The notes: a model not told the origin generated them from the sequence alone. 64,000 nucleotides of DNA from Streptomyces sp. V4I2 (GCF_030817655.1 NZ_JAUSZM010000003.1:6448001-6512000), one strand, 5' to 3'; numbered from the stretch's first letter, positions 10,016 to 19,451 are shown. Numbers and translations: made by a program.

Positions 10016-10798
10016 TCACTGGATGTTCTGCAGATGCGGATGGTCGTACGAGAGCAGTGTGGGACCGGCCGGAGTGCGGTCGGTGTCCTCCAGCGGCCGC
10101 CGGCTTCGGCTGCCGCCGTTCCATTCGCCGCTGGCGATCGTGAGCAGGGGACGCACGGCCGAGCCGCAGTCGGGGCAGGCCATGGGGAACGGGTCGGTGT
10201 AGCTTCAGGGGGTATGGTCGGCGACCTTGCAGCCCGGGGCGACGCCGAGGTCGTACTGGTAGAAGAGCCCCTGCCCCTCCGCCCACGCCTCGATCCGGTC
10301 CGCCGGCTCCTCGGGCAGCTCGGTAACGCTCGCGGCCCAGTACGGGGGTCCGCGGGGCCGGGACCGGATCCGTGACCTCGGCGGCGGTGCGCCGGCGCAG
10401 TGCGACGCGGGGCATGTGACCCTCATGGCCGAACGGGCACCACAGGAGTTGCAGGAGGTCGGTGCCGTCCGGGCGGGGGAGTCCGGGGACGTCGGTGAGC
10501 GGGATCGGCGTGGCCTCTTCGGCGCGGTCGACGAGCGCGCGCTCCTGTGGAGTCAGCAGGGCGGCGCCCTTCTCGCGCGGCCGGCTCCAGGCCTCACGGA
10601 GGATCCGCCGTCGCAGCCGTACGTCCTCGGGGGTGTGACCGAGCTGACGGGGGCCGCCGATCGAGCTGCTGTTTGCCGCGGTGGGGGACCCGGGGCGCGG
10701 GTGCAGTCGTACGGTCGTACGGTCGTGCGGGCGAGGGGCGCGAGCTCGGGGAAGTGGGCGGCGACGTAGACCGGGCGGGGTGGGGTGGTGCGGGGCAT
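10016..10798 (-). pseudogene. Decayed Streptomyces hypothetical gene
   Basis: Read leftward from ATG 10798, one protein is spread over several frames. The pieces in order are MPRTTPPRPVYVAAHFPELA; a stretch beginning LHPRPGSPT; ALLTPQERALVDRAEEATPI; LLQLLWCPFGHEGHMPRVAL; GPPYWAASVTELPEEPADRI; YQYDLGVAPGCKVADH; then SYTDPFPMACPDCGSA with a CxxC pair; and LLTIASGEWNGGSRSRRPLE. The order and wording match a common Streptomyces hypothetical family of roughly 260-320 aa whose C-terminus contains a CxxC pair and the phrase LLTIASGEW. Its function is unknown to me. A small duplication (GTACGGTCGTACGGTCG, about 10707-10723) marks one frameshift site. The flanking gaps 9873-10015 and 10799-11039 hold nothing recognisable. 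Confidence 0.7.
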
Positions 10799-11039
10799 GG
10801 GGCCGAGGGAGGCTATGTGCCGAACATCCTTTGCGGGCAGGGGAGTTGCCCAGGGGCGTGCGTCAAGTGAAGTGTTGCGGAACGCCGGGGGACGTGCTGG
10901 CGAGGTCTCGGGCAACTCGGGGTCGCGGTGGTGCGGAATGTTCTGGTCTGTTCTCTCTGGGGTGATGGCGACGGTCGTAGCGTGAGCGGCGGCCGGGAGC
11001 CGCCCGGACCGGGATTCCCTCGTGAGGACGGACTGACAG

Positions 11040-12266
11040 GTGCCGATGCGTGGTGCGGACGGCAGAACGACGATCCCGACGCGGGTGGCGGGCTTCGGCG
11101 GCGGGCTGCAGCAGCCGCTGCCCCCGCTCGTCGCGCCCAGGGGGCGGCCGCCGCAGCCCGCCGGAGCGGGCCGCCGGGCCGTCGTACGGGAGCGGGTGGG
11201 CCGCCGGCTGTACGCCATCGACGGCATCCGGCTGCTCGCCGCCCTGATGGTCGCCGTGCACCACTTCGCCGGCACCAACCGCGTCAACCAGCCGGGCAAC
11301 GTGATCTGGGACCGGCCGGTGTCCGAGATCATGCCCACGGTGTTCCGCCTCGCCTCCTACGGCTGGATCGGCGTCGAGATCTTCTTCGTGATCAGCGGCT
11401 TCGTGATCTGCATGTCCTGCTGGGGGCGCACGCCGCGGCAGTTCTTTGTGTCACGGGTGATCCGGCTGTACCCGGCGTACTGGTTCGCGGTGCTGTTCAC
11501 CACGGGCGTGCTGATGGCCGTACCGGGGGTGTGGGAGCGGCTGCGGCTGCGCGAGGTCCTGCTCAACCTCACGATGCTGCAGTCCGGTTCGGGCGTGGCC
11601 AACGTCGACGGCGTGTACTGGACGCTCTGGTCCGAGCTGCGCTTCTACCTGCTGTTCCTGCTGGTGGTCGCCACCGGGCTGACCTACCGCAAGGTCGTGG
11701 TCTTCTGCTGCGTGTGGGGTGCGGCGGCGATGCTCGCACCGGTGTCCGAGTTCCCCCTGCTGGAGCTGGTCGCCAACCCGGAGGGCGCCTGGTACTTCAT
11801 CGCCGGGCTTGCGCTGTACCTCATGCACCGCTTCGGCCAGGACCTGCTGCTGTGGGGCATCCTCGCCATGGCGTGGCTGATGGGCCAGCTGGAGCTCGGG
11901 CACCGGATCGACGAGGTCGAGCACGTGTCCGGGTGGCGGGGAAGCGTCCTGATCTTCACGGTCTTCCTGCTGGCCATGGTGGCCGTCGCCCTCGGCGCGA
12001 CGGACCGCGTCCGCTGGAAGTGGCTGGTGACGGCCGGCGCACTGACGTATCCGCTGTACCTGATGCACTACGCGGCCGGTACGACGCTCATCAACCGCCT
12101 GCGGGACACGATGGACGCCCGGTTGCTGGTCGCCGTGGTGATCGCCGGTTTCCTGGTGTTGAGTTGGCTGGTGCACCGGGCTGTGGAGCGGCCGGTCTCG
12201 CGGCTGCTCAAGAGCGGGCTGGACACGTCGTTCGCGCGCCTGCGGAACGCGGGGTCGGGGGCATGA
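11040..12266 (+). CDS. Acyltransferase-3 family membrane protein
   Basis: A 408-aa polytopic protein of the OafA/YrhL family. These proteins O-acylate sugars of surface polysaccharides, peptidoglycan or secondary metabolites by moving acetyl or longer acyl groups across the membrane. The family hallmark YAIDGIRLLAALMVAVHHFA is at about residues 58-77, followed by about nine further hydrophobic spans. The first 57 residues are Pro/Arg/Gly-rich and cytoplasmic. The GTG at 11040 follows GTGAGGACGGAC; an in-frame ATG at 11046 is equally possible. No SGNH domain is fused. Substrate unknown. It stands alone between a decayed gene and a small gene with its own promoter. Confidence 0.87.
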   Translation: MPMRGADGRTTIPTRVAGFGGGLQQPLPPLVAPRGRPPQPAGAGRRAVVRERVGRRLYAIDGIRLLAALMVAVHHFAGTNRVNQPGNVIWDRPVSEIMPTVFRLASYGWIGVEIFFVISGFVICMSCWGRTPRQFFVSRVIRLYPAYWFAVLFTTGVLMAVPGVWERLRLREVLLNLTMLQSGSGVANVDGVYWTLWSELRFYLLFLLVVATGLTYRKVVVFCCVWGAAAMLAPVSEFPLLELVANPEGAWYFIAGLALYLMHRFGQDLLLWGILAMAWLMGQLELGHRIDEVEHVSGWRGSVLIFTVFLLAMVAVALGATDRVRWKWLVTAGALTYPLYLMHYAAGTTLINRLRDTMDARLLVAVVIAGFLVLSWLVHRAVERPVSRLLKSGLDTSFARLRNAGSGA

Positions 12267-12287
12267 CCGGAGCAACTCACCCCCGAA

Positions 12288-12293
12288 TAGGCT
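12288..12293 (+). promoter_or_regulatory. -10 element of a leaderless-type start
   Basis: TAGGCT ends 6 nt before the ATG at 12300, and TGACCG lies 18 nt further upstream (12264-12269). There is no Shine-Dalgarno, so the mRNA probably starts at or next to the A of ATG. Confidence 0.55.
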
Positions 12294-12299
12294 GACTTC

Positions 12300-12812
12300 A
12301 TGGGACTCCTCGACAAGCTGACCGGAACCAAGCATCCCGACGAAGGTGTCGTGCCCCGCTCGGCCGAGGAGGTGCGGACCGCCCTGCTCGGCCTCGACCG
12401 GCCGGATGCCCCGTACGTCATCCGCGACGGCGCTCCGGAGGGCGCCGACCTGGTGGCGGAGTGGCGGGTGCGGGACCCCGCCTGGGAGAACTTCTTCGTC
12501 CGGTCGCAGCTGTCCCGCGCCGTCCGGATCCGGATGCGCCTGGTCCAGGACGGCCATCAGGTGCGCGCCCTCGAGGAGGGGTGGGAGGTCACCCGGGTCG
12601 GGAATCCGCCGAGGCTCGCGATCTCGAAGCAGTACACGCGCGGGCCCGACAGGACCGTCTCCCGCCGCTACACGGTCCAGCGTGGAGACAGTGGCGGCCT
12701 GGAAGCGACGGAGACGTTCCGCTTCGACAGCGGGGAGCTGCGCAACCCCCTGCGGGACGCCGTCCTCACGTCGGGCTGGACCTGGCGCAGCGTGGTCTTC
12801 GGCAAGCTGTAG
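12300..12812 (+). CDS. Conserved hypothetical protein
   Basis: A soluble 170-aa protein starting MGLLDKLTGTKHPDEGV. The middle has DLVAEWRVRDPAWENFFV and a run of alternating strands (RIRMRLVQDGHQVRALEEGW), suggesting an open beta sheet. There is no signal peptide or membrane span. I recognise it only as a gene often kept in Streptomyces; no function is assigned. It stands on its own between the acyltransferase gene and the S10 leader, with a leaderless-type promoter. Confidence 0.75.
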   Translation: MGLLDKLTGTKHPDEGVVPRSAEEVRTALLGLDRPDAPYVIRDGAPEGADLVAEWRVRDPAWENFFVRSQLSRAVRIRMRLVQDGHQVRALEEGWEVTRVGNPPRLAISKQYTRGPDRTVSRRYTVQRGDSGGLEATETFRFDSGELRNPLRDAVLTSGWTWRSVVFGKL

Positions 12813-12854
12813 CGGCCGGCGGGGCCGTGACCGGCCCCTGCTCGCCCCGCTGGT

Positions 12855-12882
12855 TTGACCTGCGTCACTCCCGGGGTATTGT
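12855..12882 (+). promoter_or_regulatory. Promoter of the S10 operon
   Basis: TTGACC (12855-12860), a 16-nt spacer and TATTGT (12877-12882) form the best vegetative promoter in the 454-nt gap before rpsJ. It implies a leader of roughly 375 nt. Confidence 0.65.
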
Positions 12883-12954
12883 CTCCGGCTCGATTGGCCA
12901 GGCCCCTGCCCCATATGGCAGACTGTCGGAGTTGCTCGGTCGAGTGTTGATGCT

Positions 12955-13266
12955 GCGCGCCTCCCGCCGGGAGGACCGGAAGCGAGTCCCACAGTACTCG
13001 TCGCCCCAACTGCCACATGGCAGCGCTGGGGCGGACGTACGGGAATCTTTCGGGAAGTGTCAGTGCAGCGCCGGCCAGGCGCCCGGTGGGTTTTCGCCCT
13101 CGGCTTGCGGTTCCGGAAGGGCCGTGCTTTCCCAGACGGGAAGTTCCAGAGATGGGACTTCTGTGTCAGTGAGAGCGCGACACACCCGACCGCGTGGGTC
13201 GGAGGAGCGAGTGTTCGGAACACCGGGTTCCAGAGCGTTAAACGAGAGACAGGACTACTAGTAGCC
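12955..13266 (+). promoter_or_regulatory. Long structured leader of the S10 operon
   Basis: This part of the gap between 12812 and rpsJ shows structure rather than coding sequence. CCTCCC-GCC-GGGAGG is a hairpin at about 12960-12974. A two-part hairpin at 13002-13033 has outer arms CGCCCCA/TGGGGCG and inner arms CTGCC/GGCAG. The 25-nt shared element follows at 13178-13202. No T-run follows the large hairpin, so a simple terminator is unlikely. In E. coli the S10 leader binds L4; whether this one does is unknown. Confidence 0.5.
13178..13202 (+). promoter_or_regulatory. S10 leader hairpin element (copy shared with str leader)
   Basis: Identical over 25 nt to 5369-5393, with the same CCGACC-GCGTG-GGTCGG stem. 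Here it lies 64 nt before rpsJ. Confidence 0.65.
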
Positions 13267-13575
13267 ATGGCGGGACAGAAGATCCGCATCCGGCTCAAGG
13301 CCTACGACCACGAGGTCATCGATTCCTCGGCGAAGAAGATCGTCGAGACGGTGACGCGTACTGGTGCGTCGGTCGCGGGCCCGGTGCCGCTGCCCACTGA
13401 GAAGAACGTGTACTGCGTCATCAAGTCGCCGCACAAGTACAAGGACTCGCGCGAGCACTTCGAGATGCGCACGCACAAGCGCCTGATCGACATCCTCGAC
13501 CCGACGCCCAAGACCGTTGACTCTCTGATGCGACTCGACCTCCCGGCCGGTGTCGACATCGAGATCAAGCTCTAG
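13267..13575 (+). CDS. rpsJ: 30S ribosomal protein uS10 (NusE)
   Basis: S10 of 102 aa, [19 protein letters not shown] to the GVDIEIKL end. It is a 30S head protein and, as NusE, part of the antitermination complex with NusB and the link to NusG. The frame is open back to 13057, but family similarity begins at ATG 13267, 5 codons after an in-frame CTAG-rich stretch. First gene of an r-protein cluster that runs almost without gaps to rplO. Confidence 0.98.
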   Translation: MAGQKIRIRLKAYDHEVIDSSAKKIVETVTRTGASVAGPVPLPTEKNVYCVIKSPHKYKDSREHFEMRTHKRLIDILDPTPKTVDSLMRLDLPAGVDIEIKL

Positions 13576-13592
13576 GGGTCGGTGATCTGAGA

Positions 13593-14237
13593 ATGGCTAA
13601 GCAGATCAAGGGCATCCTGGGCGAGAAGCTCGGCATGACGCAGGTGTGGGACGAGAACAACCGCGTTGTTCCCGTCACCGTCGTCAAGGCCGGCCCCAAC
13701 GTCGTCACCCAGGTCCGTACGAACGACGCCGACGGCTACGAGTCGGTCCAGATCGCCTTCGGCGAGATCGACCCTCGCAAGGTGAACAAGCCCCTCAAGG
13801 GTCACTTCGCCAAGGCCGACGTCACTCCCCGCCGCCACCTCGTCGAGATCCGTACCGCTGACGCCAGCGAGTACACCCTCGGCCAGGAGATCACCGCTCA
13901 GGTGTTCGAGGCCGGCATCAAGGTCGACGTGACCGGCAAGAGCAAGGGCAAGGGCTTCGCCGGTGTCATGAAGCGTCACAACTTCAAGGGCCTCGGCGCC
14001 GGTCACGGCACCCAGCGCAAGCACCGCTCTCCTGGCTCCATCGGTGGCTGCGCCACCCCCGGCCGTGTCTTCAAGGGCATGCGTATGGCGGGCCGTATGG
14101 GTAACGAGCGGGTCACCACCCAGAACCTGACCGTCCATGCTGTTGACGCGGAGAAGGGACTGCTCCTCATCAAGGGAGCCATCCCCGGTCCGAACGGCGG
14201 CCTCGTCCTGGTCCGCACCGCGGCCAAGGGGGCCTGA
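13593..14237 (+). CDS. rplC: 50S ribosomal protein uL3
   Basis: L3 of 214 aa, an early-assembly protein whose long loop reaches the peptidyl-transferase centre. [17 protein letters not shown] opens it; the conserved [20 protein letters not shown] segment near residue 155-175 contains the Gln/Gly-rich loop. Start ATG 17 nt after rpsJ with a GGTGATCTGAGA ribosome-binding region. rplD begins 8 nt downstream. Confidence 0.98.
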   Translation: MAKQIKGILGEKLGMTQVWDENNRVVPVTVVKAGPNVVTQVRTNDADGYESVQIAFGEIDPRKVNKPLKGHFAKADVTPRRHLVEIRTADASEYTLGQEITAQVFEAGIKVDVTGKSKGKGFAGVMKRHNFKGLGAGHGTQRKHRSPGSIGGCATPGRVFKGMRMAGRMGNERVTTQNLTVHAVDAEKGLLLIKGAIPGPNGGLVLVRTAAKGA

Positions 14238-14245
14238 GGTAACCG

Positions 14246-14902
14246 ATGAGCACTGTTGACATCCTTTCGCCTGCAGGCGAGAAGACCGGAAGCGTCGAGC
14301 TCCCCGCGGAGATCTTCGGCGTGGAGAAGATCAGCATCCCGCTGATCCACCAGGTCGTCGTCGCGCAGAACGCCGCTGCCCGCCAGGGCACGCACAAGAC
14401 CAAGCGTCGCGGTGAAGTCCGTGGTGGCGGCAAGAAGCCGTACCGCCAGAAGGGCACCGGCCGCGCCCGTCAGGGCTCGACCCGCGCGCCGCAGTTCGCA
14501 GGCGGTGGCGTCGTCCACGGCCCGCAGCCGCGTGACTACTCGCAGCGGACCCCGAAGAAGATGAAGGCCGCGGCCCTGCGCCACGCCCTCACCGACCGGG
14601 CCCGCCACAACCGCATCCACGTCGTCACCGGCGTGATCGAGGGCGAGAACCCCTCCACGAAGGCCGCCAGGACGCTGTTCGGCAAGATCTCGGAGCGTAA
14701 GAACGTGCTCCTGGTCATCGACCGCGCCGACGAGGCCGCGTGGCTCTCCGCCCGCAACCTGCCCCAGGTCCACATCCTGGAGCCGGGCCAGCTGAACACG
14801 TACGACGTGATCGTCTCCGACGACGTGGTCTTCACCCAGGCCGCTTTCGAGTCCTTCGTGTCCGGCCCGCAGGCCACCGACACCGAAGGGAGCGAGGCCT
14901 GA
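14246..14902 (+). CDS. rplD: 50S ribosomal protein uL4
   Basis: L4 of 218 aa. The globular domain binds 23S rRNA domain I, and the extended loop ([20 protein letters not shown], about residues 60-80) lines the exit tunnel near the macrolide site. In gamma-proteobacteria L4 also represses the S10 operon; in actinobacteria this is unproven. The stop overlaps the start of rplW by 1 nt (TGATG), which predicts coupled translation. Confidence 0.98.
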   Translation: MSTVDILSPAGEKTGSVELPAEIFGVEKISIPLIHQVVVAQNAAARQGTHKTKRRGEVRGGGKKPYRQKGTGRARQGSTRAPQFAGGGVVHGPQPRDYSQRTPKKMKAAALRHALTDRARHNRIHVVTGVIEGENPSTKAARTLFGKISERKNVLLVIDRADEAAWLSARNLPQVHILEPGQLNTYDVIVSDDVVFTQAAFESFVSGPQATDTEGSEA

Positions 14903-15321
14903 TGGCTACGCGTCACCCGAGCATCGCCTCGAAGGCCGCCAAGGCCAAGAAGGTCGCGCGCGTCGCCAAGGCGCGCCGCCACGAGGCCGAAGGCAAGAAC
15001 ACCGTCGTCACCCCGGTGAGCAAGTCGTTCACGGACCACCGTGACATCCTGCTCAAGCCGGTCGTGTCCGAGAAGAGCTACGCGCTTCTCGACGAGGGCA
15101 AGTACACCTTCATCGTCGCCCCGGGCGCCAACAAGACCCAGATCAAGCAGGCCGTCCAGGCGGTCTTCTCGGTCAAGGTCACCGGGGTCAACACGATCAA
15201 CCGCCAGGGCAAGCGCAAGCGCACCAAGACCGGCTTCGGTCAGCGTGCCGGCTCCAAGCGCGCGATTGTGACCCTCGCTGAGGGCGACCGTATCGACATC
15301 TTCGGCGGTCCGACCGCCTGA
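14902..15321 (+). CDS. rplW: 50S ribosomal protein uL23 with N-terminal extension
   Basis: L23 of 139 aa. The usual 95-residue core begins at about residue 45 ([20 protein letters not shown]). An Ala/Lys/Arg-rich extension ([20 protein letters not shown]) precedes it. L23 sits at the tunnel exit and docks trigger factor, SRP and SecYEG. The ATG overlaps the rplD stop, so the extension is really translated unless an internal start is used. Similar extensions occur in other Streptomyces L23 proteins. Confidence 0.96.
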   Translation: MATRHPSIASKAAKAKKVARVAKARRHEAEGKNTVVTPVSKSFTDHRDILLKPVVSEKSYALLDEGKYTFIVAPGANKTQIKQAVQAVFSVKVTGVNTINRQGKRKRTKTGFGQRAGSKRAIVTLAEGDRIDIFGGPTA

Positions 15322-15361
15322 CGGCGGTCCGGATCGTCCGATATCGGACGAGGACTGAGAA

Positions 15362-16198
15362 ATGGGAATCCGCAAGTACAAGCCGACTACGCCGGGCCGT
15401 CGTGGCTCCAGCGTCGCCGACTTCGTCGAGGTCACGCGGTCCACGCCGGAGAAGTCGCTGGTTCGCCCGCTGCACAGCAAGGGCGGCCGTAACAATTCCG
15501 GTCGTGTGACCGTTCGCCACCAGGGTGGCGGACACAAGCGCGCCTACCGAGTGATCGACTTCCGTCGTCACGACAAGGACGGCGTGCCGGCGAAGGTCGC
15601 GCACATCGAGTACGACCCCAACCGCACCGCGCGCATCGCGCTGCTGCACTACGCGGACGGCGAGAAGCGCTACATCCTCGCCCCGCGCAACCTGCAGCAG
15701 GGTGACCGCGTCGAGAACGGTCCCGGGGCCGACATCAAGCCGGGCAACAACCTGGCGCTCCGCAACATCCCGGTCGGTACCACGATCCACGCGATCGAGA
15801 TCCGTCCCGGTGGCGGCGCCAAGTTCGCCCGCTCCGCAGGCGCCTCGGTGCAGCTGCTGGCGAAGGAGGGCACGATGGCCCACCTTCGTATGCCCTCCGG
15901 TGAGATCCGCCTGGTCGACCAGCGCTGCCGCGCCACGGTCGGCGAGGTCGGCAACGCCGAGCAGAGCAACATCAACTGGGGCAAGGCCGGCCGCAAGCGC
16001 TGGCTGGGCGTCCGCCCGACCGTTCGCGGTGTGGCGATGAACCCGGTTGACCACCCGCACGGTGGTGGTGAGGGCAAGACCTCCGGTGGTCGCCACCCGG
16101 TCTCGCCGTGGGGTCAGAAGGAGGGTCGTACTCGTTCGCCGAAGAAGGCTTCGAACAAGTACATCGTCCGCCGCCGCAAGACGAACAAGAAGCGCTAG
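15362..16198 (+). CDS. rplB: 50S ribosomal protein uL2
   Basis: L2 of 278 aa, needed for subunit joining and peptidyl-transferase activity. The C-terminal [20 protein letters not shown] contains the conserved His near residue 230 that lies close to the catalytic centre. ATG start 40 nt after rplW with GAGGACTGAGAA upstream. Standard length. Confidence 0.98.
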   Translation: MGIRKYKPTTPGRRGSSVADFVEVTRSTPEKSLVRPLHSKGGRNNSGRVTVRHQGGGHKRAYRVIDFRRHDKDGVPAKVAHIEYDPNRTARIALLHYADGEKRYILAPRNLQQGDRVENGPGADIKPGNNLALRNIPVGTTIHAIEIRPGGGAKFARSAGASVQLLAKEGTMAHLRMPSGEIRLVDQRCRATVGEVGNAEQSNINWGKAGRKRWLGVRPTVRGVAMNPVDHPHGGGEGKTSGGRHPVSPWGQKEGRTRSPKKASNKYIVRRRKTNKKR

Positions 16199-16210
16199 GA
16201 GCGGGTTTAG

Positions 16211-16492
16211 ATGCCGCGCAGTCTCAAGAAGGGGCCCTTCGTCGACGACCACCTGATCAAGAAGGTGGACGTCCAGAACGAAGCGGGTTCCAAGAACGTC
16301 ATCAAGACCTGGTCCCGTCGCTCGATGATCGTCCCGGCCATGCTGGGCCACACGATCGCGGTGCACAACGGCAAGACCCACATTCCGGTGTTTGTCACCG
16401 AGTCGATGGTCGGCCACAAGCTCGGCGAGTTCTCGCCGACGCGCACCTTCCGGGGTCACGTCAAGGACGACCGGAAGTCGAAGCGCCGCTAA
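16211..16492 (+). CDS. rpsS: 30S ribosomal protein uS19
   Basis: S19 of 93 aa, [20 protein letters not shown] to the basic KSKRR end. It is a head protein of the 30S that pairs with S13 and contacts 23S bridge B1a. Start 12 nt after rplB, following TAGGAGCGGG. Standard length and sequence. Confidence 0.98.
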   Translation: MPRSLKKGPFVDDHLIKKVDVQNEAGSKNVIKTWSRRSMIVPAMLGHTIAVHNGKTHIPVFVTESMVGHKLGEFSPTRTFRGHVKDDRKSKRR

Positions 16493-16533
16493 CGCGGGGT
16501 GGAATGACCATGACAGACACTGGAAGGACAACC

Positions 16534-16881
16534 ATGGAAGCCAGGGCCCAGGCGCGGTACATCCGCGTCACGCCCATGAAGGCCCGCCGCGTGGTGGACC
16601 TTATCCGTGGCATGGACGCCACGGAGGCTCAGGCGGTCCTGCGTTTCGCCCCGCAGGCCGCGAGCGTGCCGGTCGGCAAGGTGCTTGACAGCGCCATCGC
16701 CAACGCCGCACACAACTACGACCACACCGACGCCGGCAGCCTCGTCATCTCCGAGGCGTATGTCGACGAGGGTCCGACCCTGAAGCGGTTCCGTCCGCGT
16801 GCCCAGGGCCGCGCCTACCGGATCCGCAAGCGGACCAGCCACATCACCGTGGTCGTCAGCAGCAAGGAAGGAACCCGGTAA
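16534..16881 (+). CDS. rplV: 50S ribosomal protein uL22
   Basis: L22 of 115 aa, starting [20 protein letters not shown]. Its beta-hairpin ([20 protein letters not shown], about residues 80-100) lines the exit tunnel at the macrolide constriction. I chose ATG 16534 because GGAAGG lies 6 nt before it. In-frame ATGs at 16504 and 16510 would add 10 or 8 residues, with a poorly spaced Shine-Dalgarno. The stop TAA overlaps the rpsC ATG (TAATG). Confidence 0.95.
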   Translation: MEARAQARYIRVTPMKARRVVDLIRGMDATEAQAVLRFAPQAASVPVGKVLDSAIANAAHNYDHTDAGSLVISEAYVDEGPTLKRFRPRAQGRAYRIRKRTSHITVVVSSKEGTR

Positions 16882-17717
16882 TGGGCCAGAAGGTTAACCC
16901 GCATGGGTTCCGGCTCGGCATCACCACGGACTTCAAGTCCCGTTGGTACGCCGACAAGCTGTACAAGGACTACGTCAAGGAAGACGTCGCCATCCGTCGG
17001 ATGATGACGTCCGGCATGGAGCGCGCCGGCATCTCCAAGGTGGAGATCGAGCGCACCCGTGACCGCGTCCGTGTGGACATCCACACGGCCCGTCCGGGCA
17101 TCGTCATCGGCCGCCGTGGCGCCGAGGCCGACCGCATCCGCGGTGACCTCGAGAAGCTCACGGGCAAGCAGGTCCAGCTGAACATCCTCGAGGTCAAGAG
17201 CCCCGAGACCGACGCTCAGCTGGTTGCCCAGGCCGTTGCCGAGCAGCTCTCCTCCCGCGTCTCCTTCCGTCGCGCCATGCGCAAGAGCATGCAGGGCACG
17301 ATGAAGGCCGGCGCCAAGGGCATCAAGATCCAGTGCGGTGGCCGCCTCGGCGGCGCCGAGATGTCCCGTTCGGAGTTCTACCGCGAGGGCCGTGTGCCCC
17401 TGCACACGCTCCGCGCGAACGTGGACTACGGCTTCTTCGAGGCCAAGACGACCTTCGGCCGCATCGGCGTGAAGGTCTGGATCTACAAGGGCGACGTCAA
17501 GAACATCGCCGAGGTCCGCGCCGAGAACGCTGCTGCCCGCGCCGGCAACCGCCCGGCCCGTGGTGGCGGCGGCGCCGACCGCCCGGCCCGTGGTGGCCGT
17601 GGTGGCGAGCGTGGCGGTCGCGGTCGCAAGCCGCAGCAGGCTCCCGCCGCCGAGGCCCCCAAGGCCGAGGCTCCGGCGGCTGCCGCTCCGGCTGAGAGCA
17701 CCGGAACGGAGGCCTGA
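16881..17717 (+). CDS. rpsC: 30S ribosomal protein uS3 with Gly/Arg- and Ala-rich tail
   Basis: S3 of 278 aa, part of the mRNA entry helicase of the 30S. The KH domain ([20 protein letters not shown]) lies at about residues 73-92. The core ends near residue 212. About 65 extra residues follow: first Gly/Arg-rich ([14 protein letters not shown]), then Ala/Pro/Glu-rich. Such tails are typical of Streptomyces S3 and probably add a flexible RNA-binding arm. The start overlaps the rplV stop. Confidence 0.97.
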   Translation: MGQKVNPHGFRLGITTDFKSRWYADKLYKDYVKEDVAIRRMMTSGMERAGISKVEIERTRDRVRVDIHTARPGIVIGRRGAEADRIRGDLEKLTGKQVQLNILEVKSPETDAQLVAQAVAEQLSSRVSFRRAMRKSMQGTMKAGAKGIKIQCGGRLGGAEMSRSEFYREGRVPLHTLRANVDYGFFEAKTTFGRIGVKVWIYKGDVKNIAEVRAENAAARAGNRPARGGGGADRPARGGRGGERGGRGRKPQQAPAAEAPKAEAPAAAAPAESTGTEA

Positions 17718-17722
17718 CCGAC

Positions 17723-18142
17723 ATGCTGATCCCCCGACGGGTCAAGCACCGCAAGCAGCACCACCCGAAGCGCCGTGGCCAGGCCAAGGGCGGTACGACG
17801 GTCGCGTTCGGCGAGTACGGCATTCAGGCCCTCACGCCGGCGTACGTGACCAACCGCCAGATCGAGGCGGCCCGTATCGCGATGACCCGCCACATCAAGC
17901 GTGGTGGCAAGGTCTGGATCAACATCTACCCGGACCGCCCGCTCACGAAGAAGCCTGCCGAGACCCGCATGGGTTCCGGTAAGGGTTCGCCGGAGTGGTG
18001 GATCGCGAACGTGCACCCGGGACGGGTCATGTTCGAACTGTCCTACCCCAACGAGAAGATCGCCCGTGAGGCCCTGACTCGCGCCGCTCACAAGCTGCCG
18101 ATGAAGTGCCGGATCGTCAAGCGCGAGGCAGGTGAAGCGTGA
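17723..18142 (+). CDS. rplP: 50S ribosomal protein uL16
   Basis: L16 of 139 aa, which organises the A-site tRNA binding region of the 50S. It opens [20 protein letters not shown], and the conserved [20 protein letters not shown] lies at about residues 81-100. In bacteria the Arg in MGSGKG context is often hydroxylated. Its stop overlaps the rpmC start. Confidence 0.98.
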   Translation: MLIPRRVKHRKQHHPKRRGQAKGGTTVAFGEYGIQALTPAYVTNRQIEAARIAMTRHIKRGGKVWINIYPDRPLTKKPAETRMGSGKGSPEWWIANVHPGRVMFELSYPNEKIAREALTRAAHKLPMKCRIVKREAGEA

Positions 18143-18366
18143 TGTCGGCCGGTACCAAGGCGTCCGAGCTGCGCGAACTGGGTGACGAGGAGCTTCTTGC
18201 GAAGCTTCGCGAAGCCAAGGAAGAGCTGTTCAACCTCCGCTTCCAGGCGGCGACGGGTCAGCTCGAGAACCACGGTCGGCTGAAGGCCGTCCGTAAGGAC
18301 ATCGCGCGGATCTACACCCTGATGCGTGAGCGCGAGCTGGGCATCGAGACGGTGGAGAGCGCCTGA
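18142..18366 (+). CDS. rpmC: 50S ribosomal protein uL29
   Basis: L29 of 74 aa, a two-helix protein next to L23 at the tunnel exit. The conserved [20 protein letters not shown] is at about residues 27-46. I chose ATG 18142, which overlaps the rplP stop (TGATG); a GTG one codon upstream is possible. The stop overlaps the rpsQ ATG. Confidence 0.97.
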   Translation: MSAGTKASELRELGDEELLAKLREAKEELFNLRFQAATGQLENHGRLKAVRKDIARIYTLMRERELGIETVESA

Positions 18367-18653
18367 TGAGTGAGAACAACGTGACTGAGCAGACTGCAGA
18401 GGCCCGCGGCTTCCGCAAGACCCGTGAGGGTCTCGTCGTCAGCGACAAGATGGACAAGACCGTCGTCGTCGCCGTCGAGGACCGCGTCAAGCACGCGCTG
18501 TACGGCAAGGTCATCCGCCGTACGAACAAGCTCAAGGCGCACGACGAGCAGAACGCTGCCGGCGTCGGCGACCGCGTCCTCCTGATGGAGACGCGTCCGC
18601 TGTCCGCCACGAAGCGCTGGCGCATCGTCGAGATCCTCGAGAAGGCCAAGTAA
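18366..18653 (+). CDS. rpsQ: 30S ribosomal protein uS17
   Basis: S17 of 95 aa, an OB-fold primary binder of the 16S 5' domain. The core ([20 protein letters not shown]) starts near residue 21 after a short polar N-terminal extension. Start ATG overlaps the rpmC stop. It closes the tightly overlapped first half of the cluster; a 103-nt hairpin-rich gap follows. Confidence 0.98.
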   Translation: MSENNVTEQTAEARGFRKTREGLVVSDKMDKTVVVAVEDRVKHALYGKVIRRTNKLKAHDEQNAAGVGDRVLLMETRPLSATKRWRIVEILEKAK

Positions 18654-18658
18654 ATCTC

Positions 18659-18730
18659 CTGCGGGCATCCCCGCAGGACAGTTCCGCCAGGCTCGGCGAG
18701 CTGCGTGAGTCACTTACGCAGCTCGCCGGG
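18659..18730 (+). promoter_or_regulatory. Two hairpins between rpsQ and rplN
   Basis: First hairpin: CCTGCGGG-CATC-CCCGCAGG (about 18659-18678). Second: arms GGCGAGCTGCGT (18695-18706) and ACGCAGCTCGCC (18716-18727), a perfect 12-bp stem that can be extended by up to three pairs, with a 9-nt loop. No T-run follows either. They could be an attenuator, an RNase III-type processing site that separates the S10 and spc transcripts, or an mRNA-stability element. Confidence 0.7.
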
Positions 18731-18756
18731 AACCGGCAGACAAACAGGAGATAGAC

Positions 18757-19125
18757 GTGATCCAGCAGGAGTCGCGACTGCGTGTCGCCGACAACACTGG
18801 TGCGAAGGAAATCCTTTGCATCCGTGTGCTCGGTGGCTCCGGTCGCCGCTACGCGGGCATCGGTGACGTCATCGTCGCCACCGTCAAGGACGCGATCCCC
18901 GGTGGCAACGTGAAGAAGGGTGACGTCATCAAGGCGGTCATCGTTCGCACCGTCAAGGAGCGCCGCCGTCCGGACGGCTCGTACATCCGCTTCGACGAGA
19001 ACGCCGCCGTCATTCTCAAGAACGACGGCGACCCTCGCGGCACCCGTATCTTCGGCCCGGTGGGTCGTGAGCTGCGCGAGAAGAAGTTCATGAAGATCAT
19101 CTCGCTCGCGCCGGAGGTGCTGTAA
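18757..19125 (+). CDS. rplN: 50S ribosomal protein uL14
   Basis: L14 of 122 aa, [20 protein letters not shown] from a GTG start. It sits at the subunit interface and forms bridge B8; it is the docking site of the silencing factor RsfS. ACAGGAGATAGAC gives a good Shine-Dalgarno. It is the first gene of the spc-type segment, after the two hairpins. Confidence 0.98.
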   Translation: MIQQESRLRVADNTGAKEILCIRVLGGSGRRYAGIGDVIVATVKDAIPGGNVKKGDVIKAVIVRTVKERRRPDGSYIRFDENAAVILKNDGDPRGTRIFGPVGRELREKKFMKIISLAPEVL

Positions 19126-19127
19126 GC

Positions 19128-19451
19128 ATGAAGATCAAGAAGGGCGACCTGGTCCAGGTCATCACCGGTAAGGACAAGGGCAAGCAGGGCAAGGTCATCG
19201 CGGCCTTCCCCCGTGAGGACCGTGTCCTGGTCGAGGGTGTCAACCGGGTCAAGAAGCACACCAAGGCCGGCCCGACCGCCAAGGGTTCGCAGGCCGGTGG
19301 CATCGTCACGACCGAGGCCCCTGTTCACGTGAGCAACGTTCAGCTCGTCGTGGAGAAGGATGGCAACAAGGTCGTCACGCGTGTCGGTTACCGCTTCGAC
19401 GACGAGGGCAACAAGGTTCGCGTTGCCAAGCGGACGGGTGAGGACATCTGA
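19128..19451 (+). CDS. rplX: 50S ribosomal protein uL24
   Basis: L24 of 107 aa with the KOW motif [20 protein letters not shown] at residues 4-23. It is an assembly initiator of the 50S that binds the 5' end of 23S rRNA. Starts 2 nt after rplN; its stop overlaps the rplE ATG (TGATG). Confidence 0.98.
   Translation: MKIKKGDLVQVITGKDKGKQGKVIAAFPREDRVLVEGVNRVKKHTKAGPTAKGSQAGGIVTTEAPVHVSNVQLVVEKDGNKVVTRVGYRFDDEGNKVRVAKRTGEDI

Noticed and set aside
18659-18730. Intrinsic terminator between rpsQ and rplN
   Set aside because: The stems are strong but no T-run follows, and rplN has no separate clear promoter; kept as a regulatory hairpin instead.
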